A stretch of 64,000 nucleotides of DNA from Spectribacter hydrogenoxidans (GCF_031846275.1 NZ_JAVRIB010000015.1:1-64000), one strand, 5' to 3'; positions 16,039 through 25,161 are shown, counted from the first letter of the stretch. Notes: generated from the letters alone by a model not told the origin. Numbers and translations are program-made.

Positions 16039-17271
16039 TTAATGGGGCGTTGTTGCGTTATGGGACGCAGGGACTGCGCCAACGCCTGAGTGCGCGTCCC
16101 TGTGCGAGGTGATCTGACCGGCCAGCAGCCGCTCCATGGCCGAGCCGTCGCGCCGTGTCAGATTCGGCACGAATCGCGAGTAGGTCTTGAACAGCATGGT
16201 GGTATCGCTGTGGCCGAGCTGTCGGGCCACCCACTCCGGGTTCTCGCCCGCCCCCAGCCAGAGCGTGGCTGCCGTATGCCGGGTCTGGTACGGCCGGCGC
16301 CGCTCCAGGCCCAGATACCGAAGTAGGGGGAACCAGACCCGGTTGTTGACGTTATCCAGATCCAGCGGCGCCCCGGCGGCATTGCAGAACACGAAGTCCG
16401 ACAGGCTGGCGGTGGCCTCGTGCTGTACCTGTAATGCCTCCAGCACCGGCTGACTGAGGTCGACCTCGCGCTGGGACCCATCCGTCTTGGTGGTTTCCAG
16501 GCGCCCGCGCACCAGGTTTCGACGCACCAGAATCTGGCGCCGCTCGAAGTCCACGTAGCGCCACTGCAAGCCGTGTAGCTCGCCCGTGCGCAGGCCGGTG
16601 AAGAACCGCACGATCAGATACGGCCGATAATCGGGCCGCACCGTATCGATCAGGGACCGGACCTCGGCCATGGAGAAGGGGTGAATATCCACCCGCTGCT
16701 GCTTGAGCCGCTTGATGCGATCCACCGGATTGGTGAAGTCGTAGCGCTCACCCGCCTCGCCAAGGATCTGGCCATGGATCTGGATGATGCGGTTGACCGT
16801 CTTGGCTGATAGCCCCGGATTGCCCGAGCGGCCCGGCACTTCCACCAGCCGCGCCCGGAACGCTAGGATCCCGGCCTTGGTGATCTCGCCCACCGGCTGC
16901 TCGCCGAACGCGGGAATCAGGTGCCGGTCGAGCGTGGAGCGAATGGTGGCGCAATGCGAATTCCGCCACGCGGGTCGATTCTCGGTAAACCAGGTCTCTG
17001 CGAACTCTCTATATAGAGGCGTGCCCTGGACAGCCTGGGTGCCACTGGCGGCGACAGGGCCGGCAAACCGGCTCGCATTCTTGCTGCCCGGGAAATAGCG
17101 CGCGTAGTCGAAGGTGCCCAGGGTGATCTCGGCTTCGATCTTGTCGAGCACCTTCTGCATGCGTTTCCGGTTGGACGCGTTGTCCGTGAGTTTCGTGTAC
17201 TCACGGCAGCGTTGGCCCTGGTAGCGGAAGTCGAAGAAGAGCTGGCCATTGTTAGCGCGAATACTAGACAT
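16039..17271 (-). CDS. int: Site-specific tyrosine integrase (DUF3596 arm-binding type)
   Basis: This 410-aa tyrosine recombinase starts with a DUF3596-like arm-type DNA-binding domain (IRANNGQLFFDFRYQGQRCR). A SAM-like core-binding domain follows around residues 95-190, then the catalytic domain. Catalytic positions include R in FFTGLRTGE (about 227), RHTAAT (about 329), LGHSD (about 350) and Y in KTYSRF (about 364). The H of the HxxR box is replaced by Y (YQTRHT), as in several relatives. It should integrate and excise the element carrying the BREX region. The start overlaps the upstream excisionase-like gene by 8 bp. Confidence 0.92.
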   Translation of the reverse strand: MSSIRANNGQLFFDFRYQGQRCREYTKLTDNASNRKRMQKVLDKIEAEITLGTFDYARYFPGSKNASRFAGPVAASGTQAVQGTPLYREFAETWFTENRPAWRNSHCATIRSTLDRHLIPAFGEQPVGEITKAGILAFRARLVEVPGRSGNPGLSAKTVNRIIQIHGQILGEAGERYDFTNPVDRIKRLKQQRVDIHPFSMAEVRSLIDTVRPDYRPYLIVRFFTGLRTGELHGLQWRYVDFERRQILVRRNLVRGRLETTKTDGSQREVDLSQPVLEALQVQHEATASLSDFVFCNAAGAPLDLDNVNNRVWFPLLRYLGLERRRPYQTRHTAATLWLGAGENPEWVARQLGHSDTTMLFKTYSRFVPNLTRRDGSAMERLLAGQITSHRDAHSGVGAVPASHNATTPH

Positions 17272-17497
17272 GGCAGTTCGCTCCATTCGCCATCGGAATG
17301 GAGGTATCGAAGGCCGGCTGCATGAACATGTCCGCTTCGATGGCCTCCCAGATGTATAGAATCTTGCGTCCGTTGAACGGCCGAAAGTAATGACGTCCTT
17401 CGAGGAGGACTGAATCCTTCAGCCGTTCACGAATTGTTCTCGCGTCATACTTGATGCGTGCTGACAGCTCGTTAGTCGTGAGATACGTTTGTGTCAT
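17264..17497 (-). CDS. Excisionase-like DNA-binding protein
   Basis: This 77-aa basic protein (TYLTTNELSARIKYDARTI, then LLEGRHYFRPF and GRKILYIWEAIEADM) matches the winged-helix layout of small excisionases that pair with DUF3596 integrases. Such proteins bend attachment-site DNA and bias the integrase towards excision. It overlaps the integrase start, so the two are translated together. The divergent repressor gene lies about 105 bp away. Confidence 0.7.
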   Translation of the reverse strand: MTQTYLTTNELSARIKYDARTIRERLKDSVLLEGRHYFRPFNGRKILYIWEAIEADMFMQPAFDTSIPMANGANCHV

Positions 17498-17541
17498 AGT
17501 GTTTCCTGATGCGCAGGGTATATGATCAAGTGCGACACAAA

Positions 17542-17560
17542 TGTATCAACTAATGATACA
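17542..17560. promoter_or_regulatory. Palindromic operator in the xis/repressor divergent region
   Basis: TGTATCAACTAATGATACA is a perfect inverted repeat with seven-base arms and a five-base centre. It lies between the excisionase-like and repressor genes, just upstream of the preferred GTG start of the repressor. It is a likely binding site for that repressor, controlling both directions. Confidence 0.6.
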
Positions 17561-17602
17561 AACGTCAATAATAAGATTCATATTCGGCGAGGGGAGCCGT
17601 CC

Positions 17603-17848
17603 GTGATTCGTATCCTTTTCAAACAACTCCTTGATCAGAAAGCGTTTACTGAGCGCCGGCGCATAACCATGAATGAGGTTTGCGCTGAGACAGGGCTATC
17701 CAGACCAACGTTGTCGCGCATCGCGAATACGCCGGGATACCGGACCAACACGGATACGATCGACACCCTGTGCAGGTACTTCGAGTGCCAGCCTGGAGAG
17801 TTACTCACGTGGGTCGATGAAGACGCCGACGGTCGAAATGGAGGCTGA
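17603..17848 (+). CDS. Cro/CI-type helix-turn-helix repressor
   Basis: This small protein has an XRE/HTH_26 helix-turn-helix (TMNEVCAETGLSRPTLSRI) followed by CRYFECQPGELLTWV, the usual end of the family. The GTG at 17603 is preferred because GAGGGGAG precedes it and the family N-terminus VIRILFKQLLDQK begins there. An upstream ATG at 17522 would add 27 atypical residues and would put the palindromic operator inside the gene. It is divergent from xis-int and probably represses excision. Confidence 0.75.
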   Translation: MIRILFKQLLDQKAFTERRRITMNEVCAETGLSRPTLSRIANTPGYRTNTDTIDTLCRYFECQPGELLTWVDEDADGRNGG

Positions 17849-17870
17849 CTAACTTCGATCGAGCCAATGC

Positions 17871-17900
17871 TGGGCCATGGCTGGGCCATATTTGGGCCAT
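17871..17900. repeat. Three TGGGCCAT direct repeats at 11-bp spacing
   Basis: TGGGCCAT occurs at 17871, 17882 and 17893, exactly one helical turn apart. The repeats lie just downstream of the repressor gene, near the expected end of the integrase element. They may be arm-type integrase or excisionase sites, which is inference from position and phasing. Confidence 0.55.
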
Positions 17901-18064
17901 GAGCCGGAGTGCTGCCCGTCGCTTTGCAGTGGTGGGAGTCCGGCTGAAGAGCCGGCGGTGCGCAGGCCGGGCCAATTGACCGGACGGAAAAGGCTCTATT
18001 TCAGTTATTTGCAGGTAGGTCTTGCGACGCACTCGGCAGACCATTACAATGCGCGCTCACCGGT

Positions 18065-18105
18065 TGCGGGGTGGAGCAGTCTGGCAGCTCGTCGCTCATA
18101 ACCCT
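18065..18105 (+). pseudogene. Broken initiator tRNA-Met (5' half)
   Basis: The stretch begins GCGGGGTGGAGCAGTCTGG and continues through the D-arm to CTCATAACCC, the anticodon loop (CAT) of initiator tRNA-Met. Two G bases of the anticodon stem are missing and the similarity stops just after the anticodon. No 3' half is visible nearby. A -10-like TACAAT with a GC-rich discriminator (GCGCGC) lies upstream, as in stable RNA promoters. It is probably a chromosomal tRNA gene cut by insertion of the downstream element, or a remnant of a former attachment site. Confidence 0.6.
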
Positions 18106-18363
18106 AATGACGTAGAATGTGGCAAGAGATGGCTAGCGGGCATAATTGGTGTAAAGCGTTGTAAATAAATCAAATAACAACGTTACGTAGAACAAAAATA
18201 CAACCAAATTAGCCCTGATGCCGCCGATTAGCGAGTTGTTTTTGAGGCAATAGAAGTCTACTCTAATCTGACCGTCGGACTTCGGTCGAATGCCGTCAAT
18301 AAGCTTGTCACCAGTCAGCTGAACGAAGCCGTCCCGCGCCTGTGTGATGCCAGAGGCCGGCGG
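18106..18363. other. AT-rich gene-free stretch, probable end of the recombinase element
   Basis: No convincing gene is visible here. From about 18135 to 18260 the DNA is clearly more AT-rich than its surroundings and holds a short inverted repeat (CGTTGT at 18157 and ACAACG at 18177). It joins the broken tRNA to the first gene of the giant-recombinase module. It probably contains the terminal site and the promoter of that module. Confidence 0.4.
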
Positions 18364-18987
18364 ATGGCATGCGGTCGACTACACGACCTTGCACTGGCCC
18401 CCACTGAGCCGATCACACTAGCCGGCGGTGTGCCGGCAGCGCTCAGACTTGGCGGGTTACTCCACCGACTCGCAAGTAGCGTCGCACAAGACCGTCATCT
18501 GGATCGGAATGGTCTGCCATCGGCCAAACGCTGGTCCCGCCGAATCGAACCCCGAGAGCACTCCCTGCCGGTATCTAGTCTTGTATGGGGGACCACGACC
18601 GTAGCGGATTGTCGCGAGCTACCTCAGACGCGGCGGCTCTTGCTGACAATCCCGCATGTGGCCTTGGGAGAACTGGAGAAATGGGCACCGCCGGTCGTCC
18701 TGCCGGGCGCTAACGCCAGCAAGGCGCTCGTGATCGGTAACGTGCTGACGGCGGTTCTATTCAGGCATATCGATCCGTCACGCCAGATCAAGGTGCGCCG
18801 ACTGAAGCGCAACACCAGCCTCCGTCGCTCCCTGGACGAGATCTGCGTGCTTACGCTCGCGGCGTTAGATCCCCTGTATCGCCGTACTCGACAACTGCTT
18901 CCCGGTATCGCCAATTCGCTCGAAGAGGCGCAACTGCTTAGTGGCTACAGTCGAGCGCGTTGCGCGCAGCTGAGGCGGGTGTCATGA
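18364..18987 (+). CDS. Hypothetical protein coupled to the giant recombinase
   Basis: I do not recognise this protein of about 200 aa. The last 80 residues are basic and helical (RQIKVRRLKRNTSLRRSLDE ... EEAQLLSGYSRARCAQLRR), which suits DNA binding. The N-terminal start is uncertain; the first 60 residues are less convincing. Its TGA overlaps the ATG of the recombinase (ATGA at 18984-18987), so the two are almost surely translated together. A small protein before a very large recombinase recalls the first gene (GmtX) of gamma-mobile-trio elements, but I cannot show homology by eye. Confidence 0.5.
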   Translation: MACGRLHDLALAPTEPITLAGGVPAALRLGGLLHRLASSVAQDRHLDRNGLPSAKRWSRRIEPREHSLPVSSLVWGTTTVADCRELPQTRRLLLTIPHVALGELEKWAPPVVLPGANASKALVIGNVLTAVLFRHIDPSRQIKVRRLKRNTSLRRSLDEICVLTLAALDPLYRRTRQLLPGIANSLEEAQLLSGYSRARCAQLRRVS

Positions 18988-21900
18988 CGTCGGCGCTGGA
19001 TAGGCTGGATCATGCGCTAGGCGGTAGGTGCAGCCGGAAATCCCTTGTCAGCGCACTTTATGTTCTTCGGGCACCGAAAAATTTGACTGCGATTACCGTG
19101 GCCGCGGGAGAGTTCCTCAAACGAGCGGAAGAATATTCAGGATTGCAGGTTGCACGGGAACTCCCGGATTATCGGGCTCGGTTGCACACGCTGTCCGAGA
19201 TCGCACGTCTGGAAACCGATGATGCGATCCTGAAAGGCACCGTCATCGAAGGCCGGCAGCTCCCGCTTCGCCCGTACACAGGTGATAGTGCGATCTGCGA
19301 GGCTCTGCTGATCGATTCCGCCGGAGATAGCCAGCAGATCCAGGAGTTTCGGCAGCTCGGCGCGTGGTTCATCTGGCAGGCACAGCGGATGCACTTCAGA
19401 TTCGCCGATGAATTGGAATATGAGCGTTATCTGCTGGACGACACCACCAGGTTGAACACCCGCCAACACGGCGGTCGGCTGTACTCCGCACTACTGGCGT
19501 TCCGGCGACTCGGCGATCCGGCGAGCGGTGATGTGCTCAACCGCATCGTGCGCGAGCTCCCCATGGACCTCGACGATCGATCCAGCCTTTTGCTCACGGC
19601 GATAGTGCATCTCATCAAGTCGAAGCATCCTAACCGGCAGCGTGAAATCCGGGATTTCGCTTCGAGCAAGCTGGGCTGTGGCTCCGATGAGTTGGATCGG
19701 CTCATGCCGATTGTAGCGGCGGCATTGCCAGATGAAATCGGTCGTCTACTCCGAACAAACTGGAATACAGAGGTCGCAGTATCGGGTCGCCACTCTCGTG
19801 GTGGCAGTGTCCGGGGGCGGCGGATTGATCGACCCCGAGTTCAGTACACCCGCCGACTGACACAGCTTTTCAGCAGGGTGCAGGAGGACGAGATTCATGC
19901 CGGTAGCGCGATCGAAATATTTGCCGCCCCTGAGGAAGCGGAGCCCGAAACACCATGGGTCGAGGATGACGACCCCGACGACAAGGTGCTCGCGGAACCG
20001 GATATCACCCTGTTCCTCGCCGACAGCACGGATCTTTACCGGGGCTTTTATGCAGCCAAGGGGGCGCAACATGCCCAGGAGTACGCCCAAGCACAGCTGC
20101 GATGGGCACGCTGGACGCTGAGTGAAGAGGCGATCGCAAGAGTAATAGAGCGGATCGCCACGGATGACCCCGGCGGTGATCTCGCTCATGAACCCTGGGC
20201 GCGTCTAGCGGTAGGATTGTCCCTGCTGACCGGACGCGCGCTCAGCGAAACAGCGAATGTTCTGGTGACGCGTTCATCGACAGCCCCTACCGACAATCGG
20301 CCGATCGTGGTCGATCTCGCGGCGCAATCCATCAGTGTGCGGGCGGGAACGCCCAAGCTAAGTCAGTCACCCACGGGTCTGACCCTGTGCCATCCGCATG
20401 TGAGCGCTCTAACGCTGCGGCTACCGGCTTCCTGGAGCGCGTTGCTGGACCAGGTTCGTGTTGCCAACTACTCAGCCGAAGGCAAGCCGCAGAGTGGGGC
20501 GCTTGCGCGAGCAGCGAGGAGCCTCTTGCGAAGCCTTGAGCCGCACTTGCAGGTAACCGAAACCGGTCTGCGATTCGCGCTCGTGCGCGCATTGGCAGAA
20601 GAGACCCGAGGTGACCTTGGCGCGCTCGGGGTGATCACTGACGGCGGCGAAGCCAACAGCGACAATATCGTTCATTACGCATCTTATGACGCGCGATGGC
20701 TGGCACAGCAGTGGCATCGGGCAGCCTCTCGGCTGGTGGGCGAATTGCCGTCGCCAGAAGCGCTAGCAACGGCTGGCCGCGTCGGTGCCATCCATGCGTT
20801 CAATGTCGAAAAGCTCGCTGCCTATGTCGCCGACATCAGAGATCGGCAGCTACAAGCGCGTGAGAGGGGCGAGCCCATCCGGGCATTCAACCTGGCCACA
20901 CTTTACCTGTCCCTGTGGCTGAACCTGGCCGTGGCCGGCCGCAAGTCGCGGTCCCCGGTGCCCACTCTGATTCTCGACGATGGCTGGGCATTGGTCACCG
21001 ACAAGAGCCGGGCCGATGGCAGCACCGACCGGCTGGTGCCCCTCACTGACAGCCTGCGGGAGCAGCTTGAATCCTACCTGGCGCTGGCGTCCGAGCTGTC
21101 GCTGACCTGCCCGGAACTGGATCCGCTGGTCAGTACAGAATTTGGCATCGAGGTCCGGCTGCAATATGTAAGGGCAAACGGGGAGGTGGTCCCCTACCAG
21201 CCCAAGTTCCAGGAAGCGCACGAAGACCTGGACGCATTGCCGGCTAACTGGGGGCGTAAGCTCGTGCGGTCCGAATCGGGCCATCTGCCCGGACGTTACC
21301 GAGATGCCGGGCTTGGACATTGGGTTCGTGGACGACATCCGCTCGGTGAGATTTCCAGCCTTAATTGCCGGCAATTCCGTGGCGCATGGCTGGCGTTGCA
21401 GGCGGATCTCGAACACCGGCTCGGTTTTTCAGTAGTACCGTGCCTGGAGCCGCCGACCGTGCGTCGGCCGCGGCCAGTTCGGCCGGCCACGGCCACCGGT
21501 AGTCGGCGGCCGGCGCCTACCGCGCCAAAGGCGCCTTCGCTCTTGCCGGATCAGGAGGTGGAACGGCTGTTCCGCGAGGAAAGCGACGCCACTTTTCAAA
21601 GCCTGATGGACACGCAGTATGACTGTGATCCGGGTCGTGCGATGGAGTTGGTTCGGCGTGTGACCAACCGAGATCCGCGTCGTCCCCTCGAGGAACGATT
21701 GATACTGGCGGAATCGGCCTGCACGTACTTGCGCAAGAAACGAAAGGTGCCGTTATTCGCGATGCGGCCGCGGCGCATGTTCTCGTCGCGCACTGTGCTG
21801 GTGGCTGGCGCGATGCGCACCTATTTGTACTGTCGGCAAGTGGTACTACCGGCTCTGCACAAGGACCTCGCCTATCTGCCGCCGCGCGGACAGATCGGCG

Positions 21901-24479
21901 AGCGGCGCGGCCTCATGCGGCCGCAGGATATTCGGTCCGTCGATCTCGGCAGGCTTGTCATGATCGCCATCTGGCGACTGGGACTGGCGCAATGGCCGCT
22001 TATCGAGGCCTGGTTGATAGCACTGGCGACCGGGCAATCCATTCTGGGCACCGGGGCAGTCCGTTACATGATCCTTGACACCGTCTATCGTCCGACGCGT
22101 GAGCCCATGCGGCGGACAGTGTTTCTGGATGACTTCACGACGGCATTGCTGGTCGGCGAGCGGCCCTACATCGGAGAACTGGCTCTGGAGTGGAAACAGG
22201 GGCACGGCAAACAGCCACCCAATGCCCTGCAACGCCGGTCGAAGGCGCAAGCCGCCATGAATCGTTACCTGAAATTCGTTTGCGCCGATCAGGAAAAGAT
22301 CCGCTTGACCGCAATGGCTCAGGCGGCGGTACAGCACATCATGCTGCATAGCTCGCCAGTAGTCGCTGGCTATGCTGCCGGCGACTTTTTCAGCCAGGAC
22401 CTGGACGACAGCGAACTGCGACGGCTTGGTGGACTGGCGCCGTATCGAGCCAAGGCGGGTCAAGCGCGTGTGTTAGCCACTAGGGAAAACGACGTCGAGG
22501 ACGGTGACGTACCGCCCGATGTAGCCAGACAAGGAGCCGACGTCATCAGCGCGATGGTCCGACATCGCGGCTCTCATGTGGAACAGTGGGAGCGCTGGAT
22601 CCGGCAGCATGAGTCGAAGTCGCCGGCGGAAAGGCTGATTCAGGCCTTTGCCCACTGGTTGCTGCGGCGAACCACTGAGCGTGCCAGCGAGACGTCTCGT
22701 AAGACATCCGGCGGTCGATTCAACACGCGTGCCCAGCGCTACTACAAGAACCGGATCAAGGTGGTGAGCCATGCCATATTCGGATTTGCCGAGGACTCGC
22801 CAGAGTGGAGCTATATCGATGAGAGCACCCTGGAAGCACTGGCCGAATTGAGCCTGCCGCATTTTCCGGAGCGTCTACACCATGGTGCCTGGGTCCAGTT
22901 CCACCGTTACCTGAAGGACGAGTATGCGGACCATGCCGGATACGAGATCGGGGATCTTGGCCTGCCGCGTGACCGCGCGGTATCTGCAAAACTGATCAGT
23001 CCGGACAATCTGACGCGGCTGAAGGCACTTCTCCCCTCGGCGCGTTCCGGGTTGACCAATCCCGCCTGGCGTATCGCCGCCCAGCGACATGTCGACCTGA
23101 TAGCAACGTACGGTCTGCGGCGCGCGGAAAGTGAGCATCTGCGAGCGAAGGATGTTCAGGGGGATCTGACCCGCGTCCAGCATTACGATGAACACCGACT
23201 GAAAACGGCCAATTCCAATCGTGTCCTGCCGCTGTGTTTTGCGCCAGAGAGAGTACAGGAATGGATTGCCGAGGCACACGCGTCCGGCCAAGGCCGCCTG
23301 ATCGATCCAGGAACGGATGTGACGGTGGCGGGGCACAATTTCTTTGCAGCACTGAACGACTGCATCAAGGCGGCTTGTGATGGTGATGATTCCATGGGAT
23401 CGCACCACTTCCGGCATACGCTGGCGAGCCGGTTGACGCTGACCCTGTTGCGAGATGCCGTCGATCTGCCGGCGCTTTACGGCGATATGCCGTGGCTGGA
23501 ACCGATGCTCCTTGACGATAGACAGATCGAGCTTCTGATGGGGGCCGAGGGTGATTGCGGGCAGGGCATGCGTGCGGTGAGTGCGTTGCTCGGACATTCC
23601 CATCCCACAACGACCATTCGCCACTACGTGCATGTATTCGGCCTGCTGCTGCATGCTGCCATGCGATCCCATGACCCACTCGATATCACCCGCAGCTTCG
23701 AGCGCAGATTTGCCAGTCGGGCGACGGTCCAGCGGTGGGCGCAGAAAGCGAGGACAACCGGGGGGGAACCTAGCCGGACCATCCGTGACTGCGTCGAGTC
23801 CTGGGCGGACGGCGGCGTCGATCTTGACGAGAGGACGCTCGAGGCAACATCCGGACAATCACCGGCCGAGAGGTCGGCGTCCGGTGCCCGAACCATCGCA
23901 TTCGATCTACTAGAGGCAGTCGATCAATCCCTTCGAGGCGGGGTCGAGCTGGTCGATTCCGACATTCTGAGCGCTGCACGCAAGGGACTCGAAGGATTGC
24001 GGGCCGTTCCCAGCGGGAAAAAGGGCAGTGACCTGCCGCGCCACAGTGTCCTGTCGCCGGCTGGTCCGGGCGCGACACCATTACCCCCGCCGCTGCGTGC
24101 GAGAACGGCATCGGCCGCGGCGGAAGAGGTTTGTCTCTGGCTGGCTTATCTACAGCGGCATCGGCCTGTTGATCTGAGCTGGATACTGGACAAATGGGCC
24201 TATGCGACCGATGCGAAGTTCGGCCACATGCGCCTGGACTCGCCGGAAGAAGAGGAGCGGGCGTCGGGTATTCCAGGTACTGATCGTCTGAGCATCGTGT
24301 TCGAAGAGGCCGGGAGTTCGAGAAGGAAAACGCTGGTGCGACGTACCCATAAACAGTTTGCCCGCATACGCGTGTCCAGTATCGTCAAGGGCCGACCGAC
24401 CGAGCGCGGACGAACACGCGGTGCCATCCGCTGGGCGATGAGCCATGCAGTGGCACTCCGGGGTGAGTTCGGCGCCTGA
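18984..24479 (+). CDS. Giant multi-domain tyrosine recombinase, about 1831 aa
   Basis: The C-terminal third carries a complete tyrosine recombinase domain. Counting from the ATG, the catalytic set is R1379 in YGLRRAE, K1407 in RLKTANSNR, H1474-x-x-R1477 in HHFRHT, H1538 in LLGHSHP and Y1548 in IRHYVH. A core-binding helical region lies at about 1260-1340. Two earlier segments look like decayed copies: LLTGRALSE near 418 with HYASYD near 570, and NWGRKLVRSE with LGHWVRG near 755-780. Usual phage integrases are 300-450 aa. A terminal region of about 270 residues follows the active tyrosine. The ATG at 18984 overlaps the upstream stop; a TTG eight codons earlier is possible. It may drive transposition of this module. 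A fusion of two gamma-mobile-trio integrase-like proteins is one explanation. Confidence 0.85.
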   Translation: MTSALDRLDHALGGRCSRKSLVSALYVLRAPKNLTAITVAAGEFLKRAEEYSGLQVARELPDYRARLHTLSEIARLETDDAILKGTVIEGRQLPLRPYTGDSAICEALLIDSAGDSQQIQEFRQLGAWFIWQAQRMHFRFADELEYERYLLDDTTRLNTRQHGGRLYSALLAFRRLGDPASGDVLNRIVRELPMDLDDRSSLLLTAIVHLIKSKHPNRQREIRDFASSKLGCGSDELDRLMPIVAAALPDEIGRLLRTNWNTEVAVSGRHSRGGSVRGRRIDRPRVQYTRRLTQLFSRVQEDEIHAGSAIEIFAAPEEAEPETPWVEDDDPDDKVLAEPDITLFLADSTDLYRGFYAAKGAQHAQEYAQAQLRWARWTLSEEAIARVIERIATDDPGGDLAHEPWARLAVGLSLLTGRALSETANVLVTRSSTAPTDNRPIVVDLAAQSISVRAGTPKLSQSPTGLTLCHPHVSALTLRLPASWSALLDQVRVANYSAEGKPQSGALARAARSLLRSLEPHLQVTETGLRFALVRALAEETRGDLGALGVITDGGEANSDNIVHYASYDARWLAQQWHRAASRLVGELPSPEALATAGRVGAIHAFNVEKLAAYVADIRDRQLQARERGEPIRAFNLATLYLSLWLNLAVAGRKSRSPVPTLILDDGWALVTDKSRADGSTDRLVPLTDSLREQLESYLALASELSLTCPELDPLVSTEFGIEVRLQYVRANGEVVPYQPKFQEAHEDLDALPANWGRKLVRSESGHLPGRYRDAGLGHWVRGRHPLGEISSLNCRQFRGAWLALQADLEHRLGFSVVPCLEPPTVRRPRPVRPATATGSRRPAPTAPKAPSLLPDQEVERLFREESDATFQSLMDTQYDCDPGRAMELVRRVTNRDPRRPLEERLILAESACTYLRKKRKVPLFAMRPRRMFSSRTVLVAGAMRTYLYCRQVVLPALHKDLAYLPPRGQIGERRGLMRPQDIRSVDLGRLVMIAIWRLGLAQWPLIEAWLIALATGQSILGTGAVRYMILDTVYRPTREPMRRTVFLDDFTTALLVGERPYIGELALEWKQGHGKQPPNALQRRSKAQAAMNRYLKFVCADQEKIRLTAMAQAAVQHIMLHSSPVVAGYAAGDFFSQDLDDSELRRLGGLAPYRAKAGQARVLATRENDVEDGDVPPDVARQGADVISAMVRHRGSHVEQWERWIRQHESKSPAERLIQAFAHWLLRRTTERASETSRKTSGGRFNTRAQRYYKNRIKVVSHAIFGFAEDSPEWSYIDESTLEALAELSLPHFPERLHHGAWVQFHRYLKDEYADHAGYEIGDLGLPRDRAVSAKLISPDNLTRLKALLPSARSGLTNPAWRIAAQRHVDLIATYGLRRAESEHLRAKDVQGDLTRVQHYDEHRLKTANSNRVLPLCFAPERVQEWIAEAHASGQGRLIDPGTDVTVAGHNFFAALNDCIKAACDGDDSMGSHHFRHTLASRLTLTLLRDAVDLPALYGDMPWLEPMLLDDRQIELLMGAEGDCGQGMRAVSALLGHSHPTTTIRHYVHVFGLLLHAAMRSHDPLDITRSFERRFASRATVQRWAQKARTTGGEPSRTIRDCVESWADGGVDLDERTLEATSGQSPAERSASGARTIAFDLLEAVDQSLRGGVELVDSDILSAARKGLEGLRAVPSGKKGSDLPRHSVLSPAGPGATPLPPPLRARTASAAAEEVCLWLAYLQRHRPVDLSWILDKWAYATDAKFGHMRLDSPEEEERASGIPGTDRLSIVFEEAGSSRRKTLVRRTHKQFARIRVSSIVKGRPTERGRTRGAIRWAMSHAVALRGEFGA

Positions 24480-24896
24480 CTAGCTCGTCGAGCGAGACTG
24501 TTTGGCGCGGTGTCGTTCGGTGAGGGTGTTTGCCAGCGTCTTGACTTCCTCTTCGTCATCTTCCGGCACCCACAAAGAAATCCGCTTGAGACCCGATTCG
24601 ATTTTCTTCTGGTCGCATCTCGCCGTTCGTTTGGCGCCGCCAGAACGGTTTTGCTTTTTCGTTCTGATTACACCGTTGAAGCGTTCGCTGGCGTCATCCG
24701 GCGTCCGGTGGAGCCAGCCATCGAGTTCATGTTCGATGACGTCTGCCGATGCAGCATGACCGCCCCCTTGAGAGTTCTTGCCCGTTCTGGCGTCAGCACT
24801 AACGTCAGCGCTAACGCTGTTGCCCCGTCTCACTTTCTCTTCGGCTGGTTGTGGTGCGTGTTCGGTGCCGTCGAAGAAGTCTGCGTGTGAATGCAT
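24480..24896 (-). CDS. Small basic protein with a ribbon-helix-helix-like C-terminus
   Basis: This 138-aa frame converges exactly on the recombinase gene: the stop codons abut (TGACTAG). The C-terminal 40 residues (GLKRISLWVPEDDEEEVKTL) look like a ribbon-helix-helix DNA-binding segment, with strand RISLWV followed by an acidic helix. The N-terminal part is hydrophilic and of low complexity. It could be an accessory DNA-binding or antitoxin-like protein of the element. The opposite strand also has an open frame, which I consider a shadow. Confidence 0.5.
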   Translation of the reverse strand: MHSHADFFDGTEHAPQPAEEKVRRGNSVSADVSADARTGKNSQGGGHAASADVIEHELDGWLHRTPDDASERFNGVIRTKKQNRSGGAKRTARCDQKKIESGLKRISLWVPEDDEEEVKTLANTLTERHRAKQSRSTS

Positions 24897-25161
24897 ACCG
24901 GATGTCCAATCTGAGCGACTTGTTTAGCCTGACTGGGCACCCACCGGACAAGTGGGGGTTATAGGAGTGGAGATCTGCTGATACGGGGCACCATGCGGAC
25001 TTGCCAGCCCGTTCTGGCGGGAGCGCGTTCAAGGGAGACGTTACACCGCTAATCCCTCCGAAAATCAGGGCTGTTTCGACGTGGCAATTTCTCGTAATGT
25101 GAAACGCGCCGCGCCATCCGTGGATGGAACCAAACAGGCAATTGCAATACGCGAGTGAGCC

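Noticed and set aside
18157..18182. CGTTGT/ACAACG inverted repeat as a transposon end
   Set aside because: Arms are only six bases with a 14-base AT-rich centre; too weak to call without the other end.
22875..23858. Minus-strand frame of about 327 codons opposite the giant recombinase
   Set aside because: The catalytic residues of the recombinase lie on the plus strand here and the minus frame has no domain signal.
24510..24890. Plus-strand frame of 126 codons opposite the RHH-like gene
   Set aside because: No domain and odd composition; the minus frame has the KRISLWVPE pattern and abuts the recombinase stop.
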